A DNA stretch of 64,000 nucleotides from Coix lacryma-jobi var. lacryma-jobi (lineage: Eukaryota > Streptophyta > Magnoliopsida > Poales > Poaceae): the NCBI GenBank assembly GCA_009763385.1, contig CM019823.1:173878503-173942502 (forward strand), given 5' to 3'. The notes under the pieces were generated by a model, which saw only the letters and a list, made by a program, of their open reading frames with translations, made no database searches and was not told the DNA's origin. Position numbers and translations under genes: made by a program. This document shows, one piece after another, positions 1 to 8,129 of this stretch. Each line of letters opens with the position of its first letter. The first letter of the stretch is position 1.

Positions 1-680
1 CGATCTATACGAAAGCTACGTTTTTTTTTCTTTTCAGGATAAATAAATACAGAAACGGCCGAAAGCTACGAATTTCAAATTTGAAGTCGGCCTAATTAAT
101 TTTCCGAAAGAAACAAAGAGACAAGTAGCTTACATGATCACATCCATCCACCCAGTCCCGGGCCGAGAGCAGGCGCGAGTGTGTTCTTCTCATCAGCGCT
201 ACAAGTGGGTACGCATGCTTGCATGCGCGGGTGGGTGTTGACTGTTGAAACTCGAAATTTGTACTACGCGTCTACTTTTTCTCAGCGACATTTGAGCATT
301 TTGGACCGGAAAACGACCAGGAAACCCGATCGTGTCGTGTGGCCGTTTCTGCCGCGATCGGCGTACGTCCAACACGATCGCAAAAGCGTTGCGTTCTGGG
401 CTCGGGTCTTGGATACGTGGGGTCTTGATTAACGCTGCGTGTTATTACATTAGAAAGCTCTCAAGTTCAAGTCTCACGTACCAGTTGTCTCTGTGTCCGA
501 ACTGACATGCTCGACGCATGAACACGTCAGCCTTGACGACTCCTTGAGCCTATATGCGTTGTTGCGGGTTCAGTTACCAAAACCAAGGTCATCGCTACCA
601 ACATTCTTACGGTTTTTTCGTTCCACGCCTCATTAGAATAGTATTACCTCCTTCCAAAAATATACAACTACAAATAACGT
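1..680. other. intergenic, no gene recognised
   Basis: Short open frames occur here, but none has recognisable protein content, codon bias or splice structure. No repeat with clear ends was seen. Confidence 0.5.
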
Positions 681-941
681 ACTCCCTCCGTATCGTAAAT
701 AGAAGTCGTTTTGGAAAAGGTTTCGGTCAAACATTGACAATATAAATCATGAATAACTTTCAAATTATTGAGTTTAGAAATATAAAAATCATATAAATAG
801 ATTTATCTTGAAAAAGTACTTTCATAAAAGTATATATATACCACTTTACAACAAATATTTTTAAAGAAATAAGTGGTCAAAATTATGCTTTGGAGACCGT
901 GTCGCTGTCCTAAACGACTTCTATTTGTGATACGGAGTAGT
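681..941. mobile_element. Stowaway-like MITE, family A copy 1
   Basis: An element of about 260 bp has terminal inverted repeats: the left end reads CTCCCTCCGTATCGTAAATA and the right end is its complement (TATTTGTGATACGGAG). It is bounded by TA. A second copy of the same family lies at 40948-41210 with nearly identical interior, including the block around 890-910 (GGAGACCGTGTCGCTGTCC). CTCCCTCCGT termini and a TA target are typical of Stowaway (Tc1/Mariner-derived) elements in grasses. Confidence 0.85.
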
Positions 942-1231
942 ATCAAGTAAAGTGATATATGCTTAACGAAGTTTTTAATAAACAATATTTATATTTATGG
1001 ATTCAAATAAATTTATTATAAAAATATATTTCATAACTAATATAATGATATTTATTTGGTATCATAAATATCTTACTTTTAAATCTATAATTAGTCAAAG
1101 TTAAGATATTAAAATATGTTACTGTGCTAGAATTATATTCTTTATCGAATAAAGGGAGTAAGATAATAATTTCATAAAAATAAGTATACTTTTACAAACG
1201 AACAATTAAAGTTGTCGACCTCATTAGGGTC
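942..1231. other. AT-rich spacer, possible degraded MITE
   Basis: No gene. The stretch is strongly AT-rich and closes near 1155-1162 with an AAAGGGAGTA block resembling a Stowaway right end, so it may be a decayed second MITE. A matching left end was not found. Confidence 0.3.
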
Positions 1232-1240
1232 GATTGACCT

Positions 1241-1494
1241 GGGAACGTATCTTATGCAAACTAGACTTCTGTGCAAACTATGCAAACTCTAATTAAGACC
1301 ACAAGAATCTAATCTGATGGTTGATAATTTTAGCACTTAAACCCCTCCACTCATGGGGGTGTTTTGCAACAGTCGGATAGGATGAGTGGGGGGTTTGAGT
1401 GCTAAAATTACCAGTCATCGGATTAGATTCTTGTGGTCTTGATTAGAGTTTGTATAGTTTGCACAAGAGTCTAGTTTGCATAGGATACGTTGCC
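1241..1494. mobile_element. fold-back Mutator-like MITE with 9-bp target duplication
   Basis: Nearly the whole element is two complementary arms (1241-1354 and 1382-1494) around a loop of about 27 bp. The ends are GGGAACGTAT at left and, as reverse complement, GGCAACGTAT at right. It is flanked on both sides by the same nonamer, GATTGACCT (1232-1240 and 1495-1503). A 9-bp duplication with arms over 100 bp is the hallmark of Mutator-like elements. There is no coding capacity, so it is non-autonomous. The RNA could form a long hairpin. Confidence 0.85.
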
Positions 1495-1618
1495 GATTGA
1501 CCTCGATGGCTTATTATAGATCCATCTGTGTAGCAGCCCAAAATCCTGACCCTGAGACCCACGCCGGTATCGAGGTGCTACATGCTTCCCCGGTCCTTTA
1601 CTCTAGCCTTTGTTTCTA

Positions 1619-1808
1619 GGGAAACAAACTTGCACGTGGGTCGCTGGATTTAAATCCGATGGCTATGGCTAATGGTGGAGATTAGCAATTAACCCCTCTC
1701 ATTTATCTCTCCCTAATATATATAGCCAACACAGGTACAACACAGGTGCACAACACCATTAGTTATAGCCATCGGATTTAGATCCAGCAATCCACGTGCG
1801 AGTTTCCA
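1619..1808. repeat. imperfect inverted repeat (fold-back)
   Basis: The left arm (about 1619-1677) and right arm (about 1753-1808) are complementary and share cores such as AAATCCGATGGCTAT and GCACGTGG, with scattered mismatches. The loop is about 75 bp. This looks like another fold-back MITE, but clear ends and a target duplication were not found. Confidence 0.6.
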
Positions 1809-1835
1809 TAGTTTCCACGGGAACCTGGTTTCTAA

Positions 1836-1975
1836 CCCTAACTATAATAGATAACACCTAACGCATCTTGTCATTGCACACTGCAATTTCTAGATCGCTA
1901 AGCCACCCTAACTACATAGGTAGCACCTAACGCATCTTGTCATTGCACACTACAATCTCTAGATCACTAAGCCTA
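1836..1975. repeat. tandem duplication, two ~70-bp units
   Basis: Units at 1836-1905 and 1906-1975 match almost throughout, sharing CACCTAACGCATCTTGTCAT and GCACACT, with point differences and a small indel. No gene is associated. Confidence 0.75.
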
Positions 1976-2189
1976 GTCGAATGACCAACCCTAGTTGCCT
2001 GCTAGCATCCCAAGTTTCATTGATTGAAAATCACGATTTTGTTAACTGAGCCACAATTATAGTTGCTTCATCTAAAAATCTTCCGTGTCCTAGCATTTCA
2101 AACACCTATGATGGCTTCTCTAAGGGATTATTTGGAAATATGAAAACAACATGAATTAGACTTAATTTGTAGAGGTGGCCTATTTGGCT

Positions 2190-2754
2190 TGTTAGAATCT
2201 GATACCTCTAGTTATGCGTAGCAGCCCTCGGATCTTTGAAAGGATGTTGCGGATATGACACAAGCTAGCACCGTATCAAGAACGATGTAGTCGAATCGCG
2301 TAGAAAACCCTAGATGATGATGAAGCAACCACAACAAGAGATTAGAATTTGGCGAAGCCAACCGCAAATTCTATTAGCACAACTCCAAAAGAGTACAAGA
2401 GATTGTCGCTCTCTCTCAACCCTACTTGACCCTCCAGGACCCACTGATTCTTGCCCTATACAAGAATCTAGTGCAATAGAACTGTCTAGTCTAATCCTCT
2501 TGAGCGCTCCTAATTGCTCCATACAAGCCTTGGATGAGACCCCTTGTGTTGGCTTGGTTATCTTCCTTGATCTTGTTGTGATGCCTATGACCTCTACCCC
2601 TTGATTTATATAGTCCCCTCCAAGGCCCTCATACATACAAATAAGAGTCCTACTCCTAGTAGGATTCTACACTCAAGACCTAGTATAACTAGAAGTCCTA
2701 ATAGCACACCTTTTTGAGTCCTATTCTAAGTAGGATTTGAGTCACCATACAACA
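2190..2754 (-). repeat. 3' LTR of the gag-only Copia element
   Basis: In plus orientation it begins TGTTAGAATC and ends CAACA, giving TG...CA termini when read on either strand. It matches the other LTR at all but eight positions over 565 bp. Confidence 0.93.
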
Positions 2755-2768
2755 AACTCCACCTTGAC
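2755..2768 (-). other. polypurine tract of Copia element
   Basis: Immediately inside the 3' LTR the minus strand reads AAGGTGGAGTT, a purine-rich stretch at the position expected for the primer of plus-strand DNA synthesis. Confidence 0.7.
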
Positions 2769-2938
2769 TCTAATCCTTTAAAGTCATCGTGCTCCTCCAA
2801 GAATTTGCTCCAAATCGGCTTCTTTTTTTTATTTATACTCCCACCTCGAGAGTGCCTCCACCACAGAGGCTCATGCACATCACCACAATGTGCTTGTCAG
2901 TTCCAGGCTGGAGTGCCTGAACCTTCCATCTGAGAGCT

Positions 2939-4375
2939 CTATCGTTGTGTAGTTTGGTTAACCACACCACCTTCTCCTTTAGCCCTCCATGCCATAGGTT
3001 TGTACCGCCTGCGAGCTCCACCTACTCGTTGGTACTGCGTGGTTGGTCCGACCACGTCTTCCTTCCTCCAACAACTCATAGCTTCGCCTCTACGATTGTT
3101 AGATTTTGCAACCGTCTTTGTAGCCTTGCACTTGACCACAATTGAGATTTGAGCACCTGTCGTTGATGAGACGACTTCCTTCTCCTGATCAGGATTTTTA
3201 CCAAATCTCCCCATGGTTGCACCACCCATAAGATTTCCTATCACTCGGTATCCTCCATTAATCCAGATACTTTTCATAATTACCTGCCCTTTGCAAGTAA
3301 CTCGCATGACTCCACCTTGAAGTGATAATTCACAACCTTGGAGTTCTAGCGACCTCACAGATATTAGATTCTTTTTTAATCCCGGGATATACCGAACTCC
3401 CGTCAGTGTGCAAAGTGTTCCATTATGCATCTCCAATGTAATTGTTCCCACCTCAGTGACTGCATACTCTTGGCAATCCGCTAAGTGAACAATTCCATTC
3501 GCTGGGTGTAGAGATCCTTCGTCAAACATCTCCCTCACCGAACATATATGGAAACAACTTCCTGAATCTAATATCCAATCATGAATAGTACCTGGTTGAC
3601 TGACGATAAGTACGTCACCTTCATCCTCACTTGCCACTGAGCATGTTCCTCTCATAGTCTTCAAACTTGGACAGTCCTTTATCATATGACCCTCCTTGTC
3701 ACATAGATAGCATGTACGTTGTCCCTTGCTCTTGCCTTTCTTCTTCCCATGATTCTTGACTTTTCCCGCTCCACTTGAAACAGTCAAAGCTTGATCACCC
3801 GAGAATGAAGAATCCTGCGGCTTCTTCAAGGACTCTGCCTCCAGTAGATATGCAATTGTCTCGTTGAAGTTGAGAGTAGTCTTCCCGACGAGAATATTCA
3901 TCACTAGCTGCTTCCACGATGGTGGTAAGGATGAAGCCAATATGACGACTTTATCGTTTTTCTCAATTTTCTCATCCACACTAATCAGCTGCGTGACAAG
4001 CTTGTTGAAGACATTTAGATGGTCGACGAATCGTGTACCTTCCTCCATGCGTAACCTAAACAGTTGACGCTTCAGTACCCACCGATTTGTTAGCGACTTT
4101 GTCATATACAACTCTTCTAGGCTCTTCCATAATTTCGTCGGTGAATTTTCCTTGATTACCCAGTACTTTACCTCATCAGAGAGACATAGTCGAATTGTAC
4201 TGACAGCCTTTCGCTCCATCACCTTCCATTCTTCATCAGTTATCTTGTCCGGCTTGGTGCCCTCGAGAGCATCAATCAATCCTTGTTGGACAAGCACATC
4301 TTGTACCACGCATTGCCACACGCTGAAATTCCCTTTGCCATTAAATTTCTCTACTTGATTCCACATCCCTGACAT
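2939..4375 (-). CDS. Copia gag polyprotein with partial protease
   Basis: A 478-residue frame starts at an ATG 79 bp inside the 5' LTR. The N-terminal part resembles the gag region of plant Copia elements (UBN2-type; the start reads VEKFNGKGNFSVWQ). A CCHC zinc knuckle follows (C-YL-C-DKEG-H-MIKD-C, around residues 220-235), which binds template RNA. Next comes the start of the aspartic protease with the DSG active-site motif (WILDSGS). The frame then loses similarity and stops where integrase should begin. The uninterrupted frame fits the low LTR divergence. The product would form virus-like particles but cannot copy itself. Confidence 0.88.
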   Translation of the reverse strand: MSGMWNQVEKFNGKGNFSVWQCVVQDVLVQQGLIDALEGTKPDKITDEEWKVMERKAVSTIRLCLSDEVKYWVIKENSPTKLWKSLEELYMTKSLTNRWVLKRQLFRLRMEEGTRFVDHLNVFNKLVTQLISVDEKIEKNDKVVILASSLPPSWKQLVMNILVGKTTLNFNETIAYLLEAESLKKPQDSSFSGDQALTVSSGAGKVKNHGKKKGKSKGQRTCYLCDKEGHMIKDCPSLKTMRGTCSVASEDEGDVLIVSQPGTIHDWILDSGSCFHICSVREMFDEGSLHPANGIVHLADCQEYAVTEVGTITLEMHNGTLCTLTGVRYIPGLKKNLISVRSLELQGCELSLQGGVMRVTCKGQVIMKSIWINGGYRVIGNLMGGATMGRFGKNPDQEKEVVSSTTGAQISIVVKCKATKTVAKSNNRRGEAMSCWRKEDVVGPTTQYQRVGGARRRYKPMAWRAKGEGGVVNQTTQR

Positions 4376-4438
4376 CGTCTTAATTTTGTGCTTCCTAGCC
4401 CTGTCAACCTTCTCACAAAATCAAATCAATCCGACCTT

Positions 4439-4451
4439 GGCTTTGATACCA
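4439..4451 (-). other. primer binding site (initiator tRNA-Met)
   Basis: Two bases inside the 5' LTR the minus strand reads TGGTATCAAAGCC. It matches the complement of the initiator tRNA-Met 3' end (TGGTATCAGAGCC) except for one base. This is the standard primer for plant Copia elements. Confidence 0.9.
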
Positions 4452-4453
4452 CT

Positions 4454-5018
4454 TGTTAGAATCTGATACCCCTAGTTATGCGTAGCAGCCCTCAGATCTT
4501 TGAAAGGATGTTGCGGATATGACACAAGCTAGCACCGTATCAAGAACGATGTAGTCGAATCACGTAGAAAACCCTAGATGATGATGAAGCAACCACGACA
4601 AGAGATTAGAATTTGGCGAAGCCAACCGCAAATTCTATTAGCACAACTCCAAAAGAGTACAAGAGATTGTCGCTCTCTCTCAACCCTACTTGACCCTCCA
4701 GGACCCACTGATTCTTGCCCTATACAAGAATCTAGTGCAATAGAACTGTCTAGTCTAATCCTCTTGAGCGCTCCTAATTGCTCCGTACAAGCCTTGGATG
4801 AGACCCCTTGTGTTGGCTTGGTTATCTTCCTTGATCTTGTTGTGATGCCTATGACCTCTACCCCTTGATTTATATAGTCCCCTCCAAGGCCCTCATACAT
4901 ACAAATAGGAGTCCTACGCCTAGTAGGATTCTACACTCAAGACCTAGTATAACTAGAAGTCCTAATAGCACACCTTTTTGAGTCCTATTCTAAGTAGGAT
5001 TTGAGTCACCATAGAACA
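4454..5018 (-). repeat. 5' LTR of the gag-only Copia element
   Basis: This is the 565-bp partner of 2190-2754. In minus orientation it precedes the primer binding site and gag, so it carries the element's promoter. Right of it lies GGCT, matching the left flank. Confidence 0.93.
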
Positions 5019-7192
5019 GGCTGGCGATAGAATCATAAAGTGAGATTCTGATCGTTTCTCCATCCTGAATCGCACGCCTGGCACAGATTGTTGGTCGTTG
5101 ACTCGCTTCTCCCAACTCGCTTATCTCCCTTCGCTTGGAAGTGGAGGTGACGAAGTTGTGAGTGCTGGCTAGCGAGATCTCCACGACGATGACGAGACCA
5201 AACCCCCAGGCCACGCCAACGACGAGCTAGTCCACCATGAGTGTACCCGTTGGCGGCGGCGGTGATGGCGGAGCCAACCAGAAATGCAAAAGAGCACGAT
5301 GGTCCGACGTCGCTTCATGCGGTCGCATGCCCACCCCGCCGTCGGCGAGCCAACAAAGAGAGTAGATGCCGGTGGCGCCGATGAGCACCCTCCAGTTGCT
5401 CGTCCGTGACGCCAATGGACTGGACAATCTATAAGGTGAATGTGCAGGAAATCAAGGAAAGAATCGCGACGAGAACCAAGTGGGTGATCCAAGATCACGG
5501 TTGAAAGTGAACTCAGAGACCATATATAGCCAAAAAGGAAAATTGAATTGAGACATATTCAAGGCAGTCCATTTCTTGTGGAATCCAACTGCTATAGTTT
5601 GATTTCTGCAATGAGATTCAATTCTATAGATCCAAACAGGGCCTAATTAAAATTAGGTGTGCTTCATTCCTCCATAGCAGTTCATGTTTTTTCTTTAGAA
5701 ACCGGAGGGACCAAGGCCCCTACGGATAGGAAATAAATTAAAAAAAATGGTTGAAAGATTACAAGGACAGCTTATAGCGTTTCATGGTTACGCTACCAAG
5801 TTTATCGGTAACTGTGGCCAAATCCCCAAATGATGCCCCATGTATAAGCTGACATTCGGCAAGTTTAGCTCAAACTACTTTAATTATACCTGCAGTACTA
5901 GTAGCATATCAATAATTTTTACACTTGGCTATGCATCCCCAAAAGTGTAGTTTGGATGCTTGTACATAAAGCTGACGGCCATGCATGTCCCTTGCAGCGG
6001 AAACAATTCGGGAGGTGCTCTGTTCAGCTGTTTATTTGTTGCCATTGCAAGAAACACAGCCATGGCGTTATAAAAAAAAAAACTACACTCTCCTCCCACC
6101 TCCCCGAAGCTACTCCACTTGGGATTGGCCGGATTGCTATGCTAATATGCTATGCTATGACCTATGCTACCCTAGCTTCAGCTCTTGCTTGCGTGCTTGC
6201 TGCCATGTACGTGTGCTACAGGACATGTCTGCTAACCTGTTTGTTTGTATCACTGGCGTGAATCACAATGCTCGCCGTCGGTTAAAAGCATTCATCCTGG
6301 TACGCCGGCCAACTGTCAAGAGAGTGACTTCAGATTCAGAGACATGCTCGCTTCATCGTTTAGGCAAACGTGTCTCCAGGTCCGGTGAAAGCTGGAAGCA
6401 GAGCTTGCGATTCTTGGTGCTGAAACCGAGAGATCAACCAACGTCTCGATGGGAAACCATCGGGCCAGTTGGTGAGTTGGCCATGGCGAATTGGCGATGG
6501 CGATCATGTGTTAATTTGTGGGTTGCATGCAGTGCCCTCTCTGCATTATTGATAGGTTTCGTTGGCATAATGGCATCCCAAGACAATTCTGCTAGCTGCG
6601 TGGAAATGTTTTGCCTCCGTTCGCTCGCTGGTGCTGGTTCTTGTATTTGGAAATTGCAGGAACAAACCGTGGAAAAAAAAACATGCCACTTGCAAATATC
6701 ATTAGGTTTGTACGGTACCGTGGGACAGTGGCCGGGTATCATTAGGTTTGAAAATAAAACATGTAGGATTAGGACTTGGAGTTCATAAATTACCATAACA
6801 ATCAGGTCGGGTCCCATTTAGATGCACCGTTGAAGAAGCTTTTGCTGAGGTGGACTTTTCTGAACCATGGCCAATTGATCATAGTATTGAATGAAAAAAT
6901 CAGTAATTCCAGAGGGTGTTGTGTGAAATACAGGCCCCAAGGAGAAGAATATCTTAACATCTTTAGGACAAAGTCAATGAACATGAGCCATCCGATTTCC
7001 CAAAGACCAAAACCAAACGTTTCAGCGTAACAGAGTATTTCAACCCCAAAAGAGTAAACACCTATAGTGAGAAAATGGAAAATCAAATGCATTTGACTCT
7101 TTGTTTTCTGCTTGAAAAATAGTACAAAATGTCATGTAAAACAAAGACAGTTACTTTCCGTCATAAAAATAACTAAATCTTAAATTAGAATA
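5019..7192. other. intergenic, no gene recognised
   Basis: Several open frames occur (the longest is 267 residues at 5985-6788), but none has recognisable domains and they overlap on both strands. The stretch 5019-5643 may be the interior and right end of an old DNA transposon ending CCAAACAGGGCC (5632-5643). Confidence 0.5.
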
Positions 7193-7290
7193 CACTCCCT
7201 CCGTCCCTAAATAACTGTATTTAAAAATTCGTGTTTCTCTCACAGACACGCTTTCCGGACGACGATTAAAAAGTGACGGAGAGAGTATAT
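7193..7290. mobile_element. Stowaway-like fragment
   Basis: It starts with CTCCCTCCGTCCCTAAATAA and closes with GTGACGGAGAGAGTA, the two typical ends of Stowaway-like elements. The AT-rich tract to about 7430 may be further MITE sequence. Confidence 0.55.
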
Positions 7291-7779
7291 ATATAAACTA
7301 ATGAATTTTATAAAAAAATATCTACATATTTATTATAAGAATCTACCTATAATTAACCTAATAATATGTATTCGGTACAATAAATATAATATTTATTTTT
7401 ATAGATTTAGTTAAATATAAAAATTCGAGAAACGGAAAGATCACTGGGACCAGGCGACCAGCGGGGTGCCTGCAGACTGTAGTGCAAGCAGTAATCAATG
7501 AGTACACCAGCACTGCAAATCTGCCACAACTGTGTAGGATGCTGCTGCATGCAGCCTCATTTATCTTTAAAGATTGCTTGGATTCATCAGTACAGATTTC
7601 ATTTCCAGCGAAAGGCAAATCTGGGATATCTGTACAATAATTTTTTTTCATAAATGAAGATCGAAATCTACCGATGCGCAAAATACACAGCAAAAATATG
7701 TGGAGTCGCCATTAAATGCTTGGATGGGACCCCCCCCCCCTGCTTTTAATTCCGTGCAGGCGAGTTGGTGTGCTCCAAT

Positions 7780-8129
7780 TAACTCCCTTCCGCTTCCTCC
7801 TCCTCCGTCTCCGTCTCCGTCTCCTCTCCTCGTCTGTCCTCTCCCCTTCGGCCCTTCCTTCCTCTTTCACTCCTCCACCTGTCCCCTCTGCTCTCTGCTC
7901 CGTTCCTTGATCCAGATTCCGCAGCGTTGAGGGCACCAAGCCCGATCGTCCGTCTCCGTCGATCCCCCCAAGCCCTAGGAGGAGCCCTGGTCCGCGTCGA
8001 ATTCGATCGCGGGCTGATTTGATCCCGAGAATTCGCGGGGGGCACGCCGGCGGCGGGGAATCGGATGGTGTAGGAGGGAGAGGAGAAGGAGGAAAGGTCC
8101 CAGATTTCTGGGCGCGCGGGCGGGCGGCC
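7780..8129 (+). promoter_or_regulatory. probable core promoter and 5' UTR of the PLP-fold gene
   Basis: A pyrimidine-rich tract with CTCCGT repeats (about 7796-7830) precedes the GC-rich leader. No TATA box is evident. Pyrimidine-rich TATA-less starts are common in grass housekeeping genes. The exact transcription start cannot be read from the sequence. Confidence 0.4.

Larger units (their letters stand above)
2190..5018 (-). mobile_element. non-autonomous Copia LTR retrotransposon (gag-only)
   Basis: Two LTRs (2190-2754 and 4454-5018) enclose a minus-strand gag-protease frame. Both LTRs are 565 bp with no indels; I counted eight substitutions (about 1.4%), indicating a young insertion. The element is 2829 bp. 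Integrase, reverse transcriptase and RNase H are absent, so it must depend on another Copia element. The flanks share GGCT (2186-2189 and 5019-5022), a four-base remnant or short form of the usual 5-bp target duplication. It sits just inside the left end of what may be an older DNA element (see findings). Confidence 0.93.

Noticed and set aside
5985..6788. 267-codon open frame
   Set aside because: No ATG-led context, no domain, no codon bias; several overlapping frames of similar length.
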